From the NCBI GenBank assembly GCA_021030905.1, contig JAGFMI010000001.1, positions 1,922,001 to 1,986,000 of the forward strand: a DNA stretch of 64,000 nucleotides. The letters are read 5' to 3'. Shown here piece after piece: positions 10,167 to 22,544 of the stretch. Numbering within the stretch: the stretch's first letter is position 1; every line of letters begins with the position of its first letter. The stretch comes from Pyrenula massariospora (lineage: Eukaryota; Ascomycota; Eurotiomycetes; Pyrenulales; Pyrenulaceae). The notes below the pieces were generated by a model. It had not been told where the DNA came from and did no database searches. It was given only the letters and a program-made list of their open reading frames with translations. Both the position numbers and the translations under genes were made by a program.

Positions 10167-13100
10167 TCAAGACAAATCCGGCTCCGTACGCTCGGTAACC
10201 ATACTCAGTAGCCTTGCATGATCTCTAACAGGCGACGACGCCTCTTCCGCGTCTTCCAGGTCCTCTTCAACACCATCATACTGTTGTCCGTAACGTTTCT
10301 CCGGGCTCTCCGGCCACACATCTCCGTCCATGCGCTGAAGAAGGTCCAAACTTCGTCTTCCCATGGTGGAAATGTTGCTCCCCGCACTCCGTGCACCAGG
10401 GGTGATAGGACGATGAACGACTTCCTCACTGCTGTTGTTTTCAGAAGCGGTGACATACTCGGTTGCTGATGTTGATGGGCGTGGAGTGGGATTAAAATCG
10501 TCAAGGAAAGTCGGCTTCTGGAATCTCATCTGCTGCGTGTCGCTCATAGATCGGACGGGACCAAAAGGAACAGATCGAGTAGGGCTTAGGGACTTGAAAC
10601 GTTCAATAGAGTCTAGAGCGTAGGCACGGCCGAGGGAGTGCGCGTTTACCGAATCATTGTCGCAATCATCGCTGCTGTAGTTGGACGATGACGACGCATC
10701 AGATCGGGATGGCTGTTGGCTCTTGTCGTCACTGCCTCCACGATTGATTGACCCAGACACTCGCCGCAGGCCAGGCTTTCGATACTGAGACTGGGTGTCT
10801 TCTTCTCCAGCAGTAAGGATGCCTTGACTGGGATAACGGGCATGGTGAGGTACTTTCACAGGGCTTGGAATCACTCCTTGACTAGGATACCGGTCGTGCA
10901 ATTCTGGACGCGGAGAAGCATACTTTGAAACAGGATCGGGCTTTTTGACGGGATCGCCAGATGGCGAGCTCCCCACATGTGAAGCAGTTGTTCGAGTATT
11001 GCTGAACGTGAACGGCCGCAATTCAGGCACTGTCTGAGCTTTTCTGGACGTAGATTGCCGGGTTCCGACGCTTTCAGATGCCGCACCCTGCCAAGATGTT
11101 GGCTTTGTAGGAGTAATCTCTGGTGATGATGGTAGGCGAGGGAGCTTTTTGTCCATGCTCAATGTTTCAACGCCCTTACTCCCTTGCGGAATGGGCACGG
11201 GGGAGGCTGTCCCCAGAATCACATCGTCTGCCTCCTCGTCCTTGATCATCCTGATGCCATATTTTGTCTTAGTCTGATGAAGGGTTCCTGGTTTGGTTGT
11301 CGACGTTCTTGGCTTGAACGGATTCAGAGATTCCTTTCGTAATGGAAGAATGTTCCCTTTTGGAAAAAAGTCGTTCTGATTGAAGACGCTTCGAGAGTGT
11401 GGGGATTGCAGCTTCTCCTCATCGATTGGAGGAGGTATATTAGCTGAACCAGAGCCACCAGTCGAAGCGATGAGGTCACTTAGACTATCATTTCTCATTG
11501 GCCTATTTTGGCTCTTAGCTAAAGGCATCCCGGCAAGGCGAGACGAAATAGACTTTTCAGGCCCAGTGGCATCCACATCCAAGCCAAGCCTGTCTCTTAC
11601 CTTTGATGAGATCTTGCCATCAGCCATTGCTGCAGCAAGTTCACTCTCGGCTTCCTGCTTCGAGTGGCTGGACAATGGGGAAGCTTTCCTCTCAGCCCCT
11701 GTGGACGTTGATTGAGCATTGACCTGATCTGAGCGAATATCTGCATCACAGGTGTTGAAATTGCTCCTGTAGCTTGATGATAGAGTCGCCTTGCTGTCAG
11801 TTCCTGCAGAAATGATCTGGAAATTGTATGGCCTCGAAATGGTCACATCACAAATACCAGGATTGCTCATGTATGTCGAGCCGATGTTCAACATGCTTTT
11901 GCTTCCCGGGAGGAGTTTTCCAATACGAGCACTCGTAGTGACGGCTCGATCGAGTGAAGGTCTTGCCACATGGGTGTTGATAGTCAGACGCCTGTTCTCA
12001 GTATCAGGTCCAGATGACTGATTTCGTCGCAGCACTTTTTGTTCGGCTTTTGAAAGACCGCCGAATGTCGAAGTATCAGCATTTTTAGTGCTATTCGAAG
12101 ACCTAGACGATTTGATATCTCCAGCCGGGGTCTCTCCGGTGGTTGTAGAGGTGGAGGGACGAGCGACGCTTGTTCCATCCGAACTTGCCTTAAAAGTTGC
12201 AAGCCGCTGTTTCAAGTCACTAATCTCTCTATCTTTCTTGTCAATAATAGTTTGTTGGCCGCTGAGAACGTCTTCGAGCGTCTTCTCTAACTCGACCTGT
12301 TGCTGCGCTAAGATCTCAAATGCTTCCTCCAATTTTGCGTGCTCCCGTGCGTCTTTCTTGTACCCTCTAACATCTAATTTGAACAACTCTATTTCTTTGT
12401 GGAGGCCTTGCAGTTTGTCGTTCTTGTCATGAATCAATTCGGTCAAAGAGTCGAGCTTGGCGGATTTAAAATCTTGATCGCGTTTCTGTTCAGCAGCAAG
12501 CGCTTTCCAGGACTCAACACTTGTCCAGGCTTCCCGCAGTTCGCGTTCTCTAGTCAAATACTCTGATTGATGTATCTTGATAAATTTTGGAGAACCTGGC
12601 GGACTCATAATCGTTGGATCTGAGGAGACAGCTTCTTGGTCAGTCGTTTCTTGATCGTCATCCATGATTTCTCGGACATCCTTGACTAAGTCTTTGACAT
12701 CCTCAGGTGGGTCGTTTAAAATCGAAGAGTTGATTTGTTTGATGAACGAGATCAGTATTTGCCTTTGCATCTGAGTCGAAGATTGAAGAGAGCCGATCAA
12801 CTTTTCCAGGTCTTCAATTGAAGATTTCTTGTCCTCCGCCACGGCTGACACCGAGTCAAGCTCATCACGTGTCTCCCGAAGCTCAACGCGTACTTGCTCT
12901 AACGCATTTTCAAAGGTTGGAACTACATCAAGCATGGTGTGGTTGTAGGAGGATGCGATTTCATCCGCAGAGCATCCAATACCTCTGAGATGCTACATAG
13001 GAGTTAGCTCATTCTTAGAAACATATTGAAATGAAAAATTCACGTACCTCGGTCACGAGCTCTAGCTCAAATTTTGCATTTTGCTGTTCCCTTGACTCGG

Positions 13101-14049
13101 CCGCTTGCTGCAAGTCTTCTTTGAAATATTGTAACTGTCTTTGCATTGCCGGAATCCAATTGGCTTGGATCAGAGATGAGTGACATTCAGGCAGAACTTG
13201 CATGAGCTCCTCAATAGTCATGCTAGCGAACGGCTTCATAATCTTCTGGGGAGAGGCAGACCTCTTGCTCTCCCTAGTTCCGAAGACCTTCAGCATGTCT
13301 GATTTGTCTTGAATTGGAGAGCTGGCAACGCTCAGGCTTGGTGGAGATTTCGTTTGAGTCGAGCTGCGGTCATCTAGAGAGGATCTTGTTGAGCGAGAAG
13401 AGCTCGTAGATGCAACAACGGAGATGATATCCGGAACCGCGTTTTGGAAGTCGAACCCTTGATTCGGTAAGAGAATCGACCCTGGCAGCTCACAGATATC
13501 GGGTATAGGAAGAAGAGGCAGGACCGGCAATGCAGGCAAGTCTTTGAAGAGTACAGAGTTCGACTTGCAAGGTGTTGCAGGTGCAGACGAAAAGCCTGGT
13601 GGTGAGGGGTCGGTCACCCTCAAGTGAAGTAAATCCTCGGTGTCATGTTTTGGAGTGTTTGGGGAAGCTAAGGGTGTGCGATCTGAGTTTTCTTCACTGC
13701 TCTCGGAGTTTGGTTTTATTGACTTTTGACCCGGTGAAGGTAAAGGAAGCGGCGGTATCGTGGGCACCGCTGGTGTTTGCATCCTATCATTGAACATCGC
13801 ACTTCCGGTTGTTAAAGCAGCAGAGACAATACCACCCTCTGGAAGTGATGGAATCGCTATTGGCGGTGGCACCGATTTTCGCTTTCGCATCCTCTCAAAG
13901 GGATTCATACTCTGTCTCTTGTTTTCCACTGGTGTCGTTGACCGCGACCCATACACCTCTGCCAGCTCCTCCAGCTGTACAAACCCTCCCAGCCCTCCAT
14001 TGCACGTTAGTCTCGAGCGATTCTGTTTCGCCGAGAAGCGAGAACTCAT
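10167..14049 (-). CDS. large coiled-coil, Ser/Pro-rich protein of unknown function
   Basis: Two exons on the minus strand, 13048-14049 and 10167-12992, join across a 55-nt intron (GTACGT donor, TAG acceptor) to give 1275 residues. The N-terminal third is disordered and Pro/Ser-rich (for example NPFERMRKRKSVPPP), followed by a conserved-looking helical patch (MTIEELMQVLPECHSSLIQ). A long heptad-type coiled coil spans very roughly residues 310-580, crossing the intron. The C-terminal half is again disordered and Ser/Thr/Pro-rich with acidic residues at the end. No enzymatic domain, transmembrane segment or signal peptide is visible. The architecture suits a cytoskeletal, septal or polarity scaffold, but that is inference only. 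I do not recognise the family. Coiled coil and exon join are directly visible. Confidence 0.8.
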
Positions 14050-15368
14050 TCTACATCAGCACGAACGAAAAGAGAGTAAAAGCAAAGGGCAAGGAAAGAC
14101 GATCGAAAGTTGCCGCGAGCAGCAACATCACATACGAGGAAAAGACTCCGGAAGAAAAATCGCAAAACGGAGGATAGAGCAGCATTAGCTTCAGTCGGCC
14201 ATCAAGTTTAAGCTTCACACCCCAGACCGAAGGATTCGCGTGGATGGCGCCGGCCCATTGGAGAGATTCGAGAAAGCCCAACACGGGTGGGACACAGCCT
14301 TGTGGCTTGCCAACGCGACCAAGAGCCTCACCAATCGAACAACGCCGCTGCAACGAAGACGCCTCGTTGTGCAGGCAGGCTGCCTACGCCGGCCAAGTCG
14401 GGACGGAAGGTGGTGTAATGATTAATGCGACGACTGAGACTCTGCAAGAGCGATATATGTCCGATGCAGGTGACCACGAGGTCTGTGCCGGGGCCGGCGT
14501 CTATTGTTGAGAGCCGAGTCGCGAAATTTGCTCTCGCGCACTCTCTGGGGGCTGCCCCTGCTGCACTGTACAGTACGTACAGGTCGGCTCGTCCACGTCG
14601 GATCATCTCACGTCCTGTGTTTCGTCACCAATGCGAGGCTGAGGAGGTGCTCGAACGGAAGAAGAGATGATCTTCCATAGTTAGCATCGGCGAAGAGCGT
14701 GAGATGACGGGGAGAACAAAAGCTGAAACGTGTGGTGTGGAAGGGGAGGGTTGGGAAGAAGCCGTTGGGTGCCAAGGGGAAGAAGAGGCTGGAGACTAGA
14801 CGAGAGCCCGAGGCAGCGGCGAAGCGGGGGGAGGAAGGATTTGCGGCGCAGCCTCCACCGATTTTAGAGAGCTGCTTGGCTCCGTTGACTCGACCTCGTC
14901 AAAACGTCTTTATCCCTATCAAGCATTGTCCGAGCGTCTGCCAGAGGCTTCAAATAGTCCTGATGACTCTTCTAAGGATCGAGTCGTCGCAGCTGTCAGC
15001 GAATTGCCAATTCTTCGTATCACTGGCTACGAATGTGCGAAAATCCTCTTCAGCCTTGTCACCAGCCTTCGTTCTCGCTTGATCTATTTTACGACAAGTA
15101 GGGGACGATACCATGTTGGCTTTTGCTACAAGGCCTACAGTGACTACTAGATAATGCATTGCCTGGTCTCCAGAGGCAAACAGGTAGAGAGCTAGCTTGT
15201 GTACGTATATAGGTAACATTAAAATACCAGCTGTGGCCGCGTCAAATCGAGAGACATTATCGTCATCTCGAAACAAGAAGGGCCCACAACCAGTCAGCAC
15301 TCTATCAAAAGTCTCATTAGTCGACTGTTTCATGGTCAGTCACGCCCTTTCGCAACTTTAACATATGG
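14050..15368. other. divergent promoter region, 1.3 kb
   Basis: This spacer separates the start of the coiled-coil gene (minus) from that of the glycosidase gene (plus), so it must contain both promoters. The open frames inside start with non-ATG codons or have Arg/Pro-rich random-looking translations. No repeat or RNA gene was noticed. Confidence 0.5.
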
Positions 15369-16763
15369 ATGGTCATCATGTCATCATCATCATCAATCTT
15401 CCCGACATTTTCATACACTAAGCTCGCCGTCCTCGTCACGTCGGTGGTCTTCCTTCTGGGCTCAATCATATGGGACGGACCACCGTGGGCAGTGCGAGAC
15501 TTCCTTCAGACGTACATTCCGCAGCTCCGGCGTGAGTATTCTGATCCTCCGTGGTTGCATTTAGACTGGCGGGAATGTTATGTCGACCCCGGTTTCAATA
15601 TATCAGCCGTCTTATCCGTAGCGGAGGAGCATGCGTCACACAGCTGGGAGTATGGTGTGTTGGCGGAGGCGATGCTTGAGCTGTATAATCGAGAACTCTC
15701 AGTGTTCAGCAAAGATGCTTTCCCGGAAGGCAAGCTTCCCAGATTGACAACAAATAATGTTTCTGAGGTGACAAGCCTCGCCTTCGCCCAGCCTCTGATA
15801 GATTTGAATCACAAAAGAGGAATTTTGATAGACGATGGCTCAAACTCGGATCCTGCCTCACTTGGTGTCTCTGCCCTCTTGCTTGGCCAAGCTTTACCCG
15901 CTTTTGCAGAGGCTGCCAGAAAGCAAGCAAACACCTTGCTTAGCTCCACTCCACGCTTTGCTAACGATGCCCTTTCTCATCGAGCTATCTCGGCCGAGAT
16001 CTGGGGAGACTTTGTCTACATGGTTCCGCCTTTCCTGGCATACTATGCGGTGGCTGAGAATAATGGCTCGTACCTTCGTGAAGCGGTTCGTCAGAGTGCC
16101 CTGCATCGAGACATTCTTCGAGCAGGCTCAGCTGCTAAGATCTCGTCATGCGAAGGCGCGTGGAAGCATTTCGCCGTTGGTCCTGAGGGAGGAGAATTCA
16201 GCAAGCACGGCAACCCAGCACTGTGGACCACTAGCAATGGCTGGGCCGCAGCGGGAATGGTCAGGGTATTAGCAACGATGCACCAGTGGAAGGGGAGAGG
16301 CGTCAATGACGCCTGGAATGATTTTGACACAATGCTTGCAAACATGATAATTGAGATCATGAATTGCGCTGTTTCTGCTCCACCAGAGGAATTGTTAAAT
16401 GGAAGAGGTAGTCTCCTTAGAAACTATCTTGACGATACGAAGTGGTTTGGCGATGCCGCTGGGACTGCGTTATTGGCCTCAGTAGCTTACAGGCTTGCAA
16501 CGTTGTTCCCAGAAGTGGAATGGGGTGCTTACACGCAGTGGGCAGATCGAAGTCGAAAGGCTGTCGTGTCCTCTGTGAATAAGGAGACTGGAGTGATAAG
16601 CCCGGTAGTCAAGTGGAGCGACTGGCACGATACGCAGCCATGGGGTCAACCCTCATCAGAGGCCCAGAGTTTTGCCATATTGATGCATGCAGCTCATCGA
16701 GATTGTGTCTGTGCTTGGCGATGCCCTGCAGATTTGGAGGAACAGCCTTTTGTTCCCTCCTAG
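15369..16763 (+). CDS. membrane-anchored six-hairpin glycosidase-like protein (GH88/GH105 type)
   Basis: A single-exon frame of 464 residues. After a short Ser-rich N-terminus, a hydrophobic stretch at about residues 16-34 should act as a signal anchor, placing the rest in the secretory lumen or outside. The body is helical with Trp-rich motifs of the six-hairpin fold: HSWEYGVLAEAMLELYN, AEIWGDFVYMVPPFLAYY, HGNPALWTTSNGWAAAGM and LDDTKWFGDAAGTALLA. The repeated pattern W(G/N)...(A/M)(V/M) and a D in the WGD motif match unsaturated glucuronyl/rhamnogalacturonyl hydrolases, which cleave unsaturated sugars from pectin or glycosaminoglycan fragments. Substrate is not predictable. The last 20 residues (DCVCAWRCPADLEEQ) look atypical, so a missed 3' intron is possible. 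The stop lies 28 bp from the stop of the convergent F-box gene. Confidence 0.72.
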   Translation: MVIMSSSSSIFPTFSYTKLAVLVTSVVFLLGSIIWDGPPWAVRDFLQTYIPQLRREYSDPPWLHLDWRECYVDPGFNISAVLSVAEEHASHSWEYGVLAEAMLELYNRELSVFSKDAFPEGKLPRLTTNNVSEVTSLAFAQPLIDLNHKRGILIDDGSNSDPASLGVSALLLGQALPAFAEAARKQANTLLSSTPRFANDALSHRAISAEIWGDFVYMVPPFLAYYAVAENNGSYLREAVRQSALHRDILRAGSAAKISSCEGAWKHFAVGPEGGEFSKHGNPALWTTSNGWAAAGMVRVLATMHQWKGRGVNDAWNDFDTMLANMIIEIMNCAVSAPPEELLNGRGSLLRNYLDDTKWFGDAAGTALLASVAYRLATLFPEVEWGAYTQWADRSRKAVVSSVNKETGVISPVVKWSDWHDTQPWGQPSSEAQSFAILMHAAHRDCVCAWRCPADLEEQPFVPS

Positions 16764-16791
16764 CGTAAATTTCTTCACATTCAAGAGCAAT

Positions 16792-19696
16792 TCAAGGATA
16801 TAAGTACCCCTTTTCGAAATAGTTGCCGTAGATGTCAACTAGGCCACTTCGTCCCTTGGGTGCAGCATTTCTAACCACCTTGATTTCGCCTTTCCAATGC
16901 CCTTCAGTAAACGGAAGGTCGATGGCTGAGCGAGCAGGTGAGGACGTCCGTACCGCTCTGCCTCCAGCGAATGTAGATTGATTAGGGCTACCGTCCATTT
17001 GTTTCCGAAGGAGGGTATCTTCGTACTCTGCTTTTTTAGCTTTTCGAAACTTTGACAGTTCAACGACGACGTCTAGCAAGGGCTCTTCTGCGCTCGTAGG
17101 CGCAGTCGTACGACTAGACTGGTTAGGAACGTGTGCTGGAAGCTCGAACCTTGATGCAGAGGTTATTGTAGGCCGGTCTTGACTTTCGAAGCTTCCACGA
17201 GTACTGGAGGCATTACTCGCAGCGCGTCTCCTTAATGGCAGGCTTCTTGGACTCTGCAAAAAGGTTGGACTTTTCGCCGAAGGCTCAATGCTTCGGAAAC
17301 TATCCGGAGTGCCCGGCGTACTTTCATCCTCAGGCCCAAGGATGACTTTTTCATTCAAAGCAGCCATCGGAAAATATTTCTCCGGCTCGTTGTTGTAGAC
17401 ACCACACTCGTCTTGCTCCTCACCCTCCTCGCCAAAAAATGAGAAATCGCGTTCTGCAGCCGACCAGAGGTTTTCGCTATCACGGTCACCGGTTGAGGAT
17501 CGGTTCCAAACCCCCGTTGTTGGGGCTGTGACCCATGGAGAGAGTTTAGAGGTTCGACCAGTTGATGTTGGTTGCTTTCCAAGTTGTCGGTTAACGGGAG
17601 ACATCTCCAGAACAATTGTTCGTAGGGCGAACAATGTTTTCGCGTGGAATATTTCAGCACTGATGCGACTTCTGCCCGGTGGGAGAGAATAGTTAGTCTG
17701 AGCTTGTAACAGTGCAAGTGAAGCCTCATCCGCGCAAGCAGATATGAATGCGATGAGGGCGGAGATCAACGGTGAAGATTGAGGTACTTGCGCTGGAACA
17801 TCAGTAAGCACCAAAGTCTGCACGTGAGGAAAGGCAGACGGATGAAGATAGGTAGAGTGGAGCTTAGCGACCTGGCCGCCAATGGGGACAGAGCATGAGG
17901 TGCGCTTCTGCATCAGAGCTTCTATTCGCGCTGCTCGCTCTGTGGGTGGTGAGCCGGGTGGAGAAGTACCTGAGCTCATTTCCAGGGGTTTTTGAAGATT
18001 AGGGGTGCTTCCAGAAGTTTTTTGAGACTCTATTCTCTTGCTAGTAAGGCCAGTACCCGTAGCATTCAGTACTAGTTCTTCACCGTCGCTTTCAGGCACT
18101 TGTTGCAGATTTGCATCGTTCTCAATAGGCTCGGGTGCAAAAACCCCGTCTCCTCGGACTGGGGTCGGTTGTGACTCGCTGCCGGATTCTTGTGGTGGCT
18201 CACCAACAGGAGGAGATAATGTCAGGTGAATGCAGTCTCCAGGCAACTCGAACCTTGGATCAGGGGGCTCGGCAGAAAGTTCAAAGACCGCTTCGTTAGA
18301 AGGCATCTCAATAGGTAGCTCACCGGCCCCTTCTAACTCAAATCTTGGCCCGTCACCAGGTAATTCCGTCGTAAGAACGGTTGGGGATGGTAGATCTTTG
18401 ACGTGGCCTTTCTTGGTAATGACTGCATGATTAATTCGTAAATATGTAAGGCTTTGTGCCGCATACTGTTCAAGTATGGGAACAAGTTTTTCAGGACCGG
18501 GGAAGTCCACAGCGTCGTCATTCGGATTCCCGATTGACCTTGGCCTCGTCCGCTCTAGTGCGTTGGCAGTGTCGACCGATCCAGCGTCCAGCACATGTAG
18601 CCGTCTTGACTTGAGCAAGCTAGCTAAGCCTTCCACCGACAGCCGATTATCGGCAATGTAAAGATGGGTCAGACCTCGATCCGGGATATCCTCAATTGCA
18701 AGTCGTCCTGTTAGAGGATGAGTCAATAGTTTCAGTAGCTGTTCATCGAGCGTCTCGCTTTTCAACAAGTCTAGGCTGAGATGATCTGGTCCTGGAGGTA
18801 GACCAACTGGCCAGTCTCCGGTATTACTCCTGCCATTCGTTCTGGCGCTGATATTGACTTCTGGCGCCAGAAAGCAAGCTTGCATCAACGAGCGGACAGC
18901 CATGTCGGATAGCACATTATTTCTCAGGTCTAAAACCCGGACTCTGACGCCAATAGCATTAGCAAGAACTTCTGCCTCTCGATCCCTTAGTCCAATGCCT
19001 CGTAATTTCAAGACACGAAGACCGGAAAGCGTCCTCACTGCCGAAAGGACCGACACATCCCTGGCTGGCTTCGTATAGGATAGGTCAAGGTAGATCAATA
19101 GTGGGAACCGAGTAATCGCCTCGATCAAGCCAACGGAGGTAGTATTCGGTTCTTGAGTGGCAGACAGGAGTTTAAGCCCATACTGGGCGAATTTGGAATC
19201 CTCACTTGGCTCGGCTGACTGGGAACTTGACGCATGCTTGAGGGATACCAAGGCGTGGTGGTCAAAAAATGGAAGCTGTGATACCAGTAGACTTTGCAAG
19301 TTGGGCAGATACTCGAGAACGTCACGTAGCCATGCACTATTGGGACCACCGTATATCTCCGATAACGCAGGCGGAAGATGGAGCGTATGCGTAAGTTGTC
19401 TGACTTGCAGGCGGACTCGCCTAAGGGTGCGCTTGAAGCGAGTTAAGGCGACTAAAATCACATTAGGATATATGCGAAAGCGAGTTCTTGCAAAAACTGT
19501 TCTTACCATATACGGCGTCATTCTCTTCGCCAAAATGGCTCGCTGGATCACCCCAGAGAAAGGGTGCAAAGATGGAATGCCATCTTCGGCAGACAAGAGA
19601 AGAGGCGCAAAGGTCTCGAGAAGATATCCAGGGCGCGATCACTTCCCAAGCGTCACGATTAACGGCCGATTCGTAAGATGGTGGGATGTCTTCCAT
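16792..19696 (-). CDS. F-box and leucine-rich-repeat protein
   Basis: Exon 1 (19507-19696) and exon 2 (16792-19451) join across a 55-nt intron (GTAAGA donor, TTTTAG acceptor) into 949 residues. The first exon carries an F-box-like motif (DAWEVIAPWISSRDLCASSLVCRRW), the Skp1-binding helix pair of SCF ubiquitin ligases. Leucine-rich repeats follow at about residues 150-350, for example LIYLDLSYT, LRVLKLRGIGL and VRVLDLRNNVLSD. The middle is disordered and acidic/Pro-rich. The C-terminal part regains order and ends in DIYGNYFEKGYLYP. Known F-box/LRR proteins recruit substrates for ubiquitination through the repeats; the substrate here is unknown. The start is the ATG at 19696, well placed before the F-box. 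The motif is written here in part; key residues are W, L and the CRRW pair. Confidence 0.82.
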
Positions 19697-21575
19697 TGTT
19701 GAGCATTATCGGGTCTGCATCAGTGGTAAGATCTCGTCACATTGATTGAGGCCTGAAGAAGGCGACGACATCGGGCTTCCCCATGCGCAGAATTCAAGAA
19801 GCCATCACGGCTCTAATCAACCTACCTTGCATTCATCTATCACACTTTGGCCCGTGCAGTCTAAAGACCATCTTGTAAGATTCGCAAAATCGCGGGAAGC
19901 GGGTCAGCCTTGCGCTTGTTGTGGCTATCTAGATGCCATGTTGGGGGCGGAAAGGGGCAAGAATTCCCGTACCACCTGACCTTGCTATTTATTATTCGAC
20001 CGAGAACGTGTGATAGGCGTCAGTCCGTCTAGTCGGATCTACCATCATCTGGAACATCTCGGCTTTTTTTTCTTTTGCAGGGTGTTTTCTAGTCTAGTCG
20101 CTCGGCATTCTTATTGGAAGAGTAATAGCCTCATGTGGGATAGATATTATCATCTAATCATTCCCTCTTGAGAACCACACAGCAACCATCCTACAACTTA
20201 CCACATGACGAAATATAATTCGGCAATCCAGTCATTTACTGGCGGAAAGTTATTTTCTGTAAGCCTCTGATGAAGATATAGAAAGCAATCGAAATCGTGA
20301 ACATCGAAATTGATCGAATCCAGATAGAGACGCTGTGAAAAATATGTAGAAGGTCCTGGTCCTTTCTATCCACTGTCCCAACGAAGCCCGATGAAATCGA
20401 TTCCAGAGCCAATCGACGCATGTTCATCGCTCGAAACCTATCAACCTCCGCAGTAAGCCTAGCACCTCAACATCCTAACCATTGACGACAGTGTAACGTC
20501 CTTGTGCCATCTTCACAATTCTGAGCCAGGCCTGATGACGAGCTTTGAGGGCAAGGTCCGAACTGTTCAGGATGCCCCGGATCTCATCCGAATGCAAAAC
20601 TCGGCCTGTGGCATTCAAGACTTTAGACCAGCGCGAATGATGTGCGTGATCGTCTGATCGAGGGAATAAGTTAGTATTTTATTTTATTTTTCAGTTCTGC
20701 TTCGAAAGGGTAAAACTGACATGTATGCCTGCGGCCTGGGTGGTGAGTGCCGTGGTGGGTGGGCATTTCTGTTCTTGCTGTTTCCGCAAACTTTAGAGTT
20801 GGTTCGTGCCGGAGAGGGGCGATGGAAGATGGTTTGGCGGCTCCAAATGAGAGGGAAGAAGCATCAAGCGCGGCTTGGGGGGGGTATGTCCGGACAGATA
20901 CACCTTTTATGCTCTTCCAGCTATCGGGCGGGAAGCATTCCAGCAACAAGGCTGCCTCACTGCATCGACCATGCATACAATGCTCTGTCATCCATGCTAA
21001 TGGTGTTGCGGGAACGAAGCTGATAGACAGGGTTTTGTCTTTGTCACACTTCAAGAGTACTCCTTGGAACTTTGGTGGTGGTCATGACAGGCAAGCTGCG
21101 TGTCTGTCACTTACCAGCCGCTTTTCGGTATCACCGTTGAATGAAAATGGGGAGCATCTGGCGCTAATTCCGTTGGCAAGATTGGTGGCTTGTCTGTGTT
21201 ACCACAAGGTAAGCTCAAAGCTGGAACAAGGCTCGGCTTGGCTGCATGGTCTGTGAAGGACTCGTAAGCGCTCCATAAATAACAGTTTTATAGATCTGAT
21301 GGAGCATTTCGTCTTGAATATTTCCACTGAAGACGCTTGAAATACCTTCTAATGCTGATCTCAATGGCTTTTTTGGACCATGTTTCATATGTGAACCATG
21401 AAGGTGCCAGGAAAGCCGCAATCAGTGAGAATATTATGTCCCCATCAGGCTCGTCTTCAATTTCAGACATGAACAGCTTTGGTGTTAAGGCAAATGGGAG
21501 CACTTAGCTACCTTTGACACAAATTGGGTATTAAACCCCACATTAGAGATCTAAACAAACTTCGTAGAGCCCCAT
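19697..21575. other. long gene-poor region with possible pseudogene fragments
   Basis: A 1.9 kb stretch without a supported gene. Two minus-strand fragments, at about 20236-20427 and 21215-21421, both translate to a segment of the form ALE(S/G)ISS.F.G followed by aliphatic residues, hinting at remnants of a duplicated protein-coding sequence, but both are short. The left end is the promoter of the F-box gene and the right end the 3' flank of EMC7. Confidence 0.35.
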
Positions 21576-22544
21576 TCATCTTCTCCTGGCGGCCCCTCCG
21601 CCTCCTTCCTTGACTTCTCTCCCTGTCGCCTCTTCTCCAGGCTGTTGCGCGCCAGCCATCCAGCTCGCGAGGTCAAATCCCCCACTTCCTCCCCCCTGCC
21701 CTTGCATCGTTCGTGATATCCCAGCGAGAGGGCTGCTCTTCTGCTGCTCTTCGAATTCGGCGCGGAGTTCAGGGTCCACTGTAGCAATCATTCGTTAGTC
21801 ATTTGCAAGTGCGGGCTTTGGCCGAGAATAATGAGACAAGACAGGGAGTCGTAGAAGGTATGAATCCGTAGAGAGAAGACGTACTATTGTCCATCAAGTA
21901 CGGCATGCCCACGGTGAATGCGAGCGCTGCGACCGCAATCAGAATCATAGGATTCTTGAGCAAGCTGAGCGGAGAAACTAATGTGTAAAATAGATCAGTA
22001 AGTGGACAAAACATCAAGGGGGGAAGGCATTCCAAGTGGTGTTCCGGGCAAGCCTTGCACGACCAGAAGCGAAGGCGGGAGACTTACAGCCACTCCTCTC
22101 CTCATAGAACGCCCTCTTCCCCAGCATCTTAACCTCAACCACAACGCCCTCCCCAGCACCTGCGCCGCCACCACCACTGCTTAACAAACCCCCCTTATCA
22201 GCCCACTCGCCTCCCCAAAAAGTCTCCCACACTCCCTCTACCACGCCCCCTTCTCGAACATCCACGCGCATCGGCGCAAACACCTCCTCCTTTGCATACA
22301 CATCCAGCAGATACGAGCCCGGCGCGAGGTCTAGGTCGGGGAAGCGGAGCGTGTTGTCGCGGCGCAGGCGGGCAGTGAGGGCTGGATTGGCGGGAGAGCC
22401 GGAGCGGAGGGTCGCGTGTGTGGAAGGGGGGAGGGCGGAGCCGGAGAGGTGTGGGGGGAGGGTGAGGATCAGGGAGGTTGCGGCGGCGGCGGTGGAGGCG
22501 GTGAGGGTGGTGAGTAGGAGGGGTATGAGAGATGGAAGAAGCAT
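21576..22544 (-). CDS. EMC7: ER membrane protein complex subunit 7
   Basis: Three exons on the minus strand, 22088-22544, 21885-21977 and 21576-21778, join in frame to 250 residues. The N-terminus is a signal peptide (MLLPSLIPLLLTTLTAS). A beta-sandwich domain follows (the DUF2012 fold) with the motif DLAPGSYLLDVYAKEEVFAP. After the first intron comes FSPLSLLKNPMILIAV, the start of the single transmembrane helix, then MPYLMDNMDPELRAEFEEQQ, the family's conserved juxtamembrane sequence. That sequence appears only when the intron 21779-21884 is removed. EMC inserts tail-anchored and polytopic proteins into the ER membrane, and EMC7 is a lumenal-facing accessory subunit. The Gly-rich tail is disordered. 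Introns are 109 and 106 nt. Start ATG at 22544 fits the signal peptide. Confidence 0.92.
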
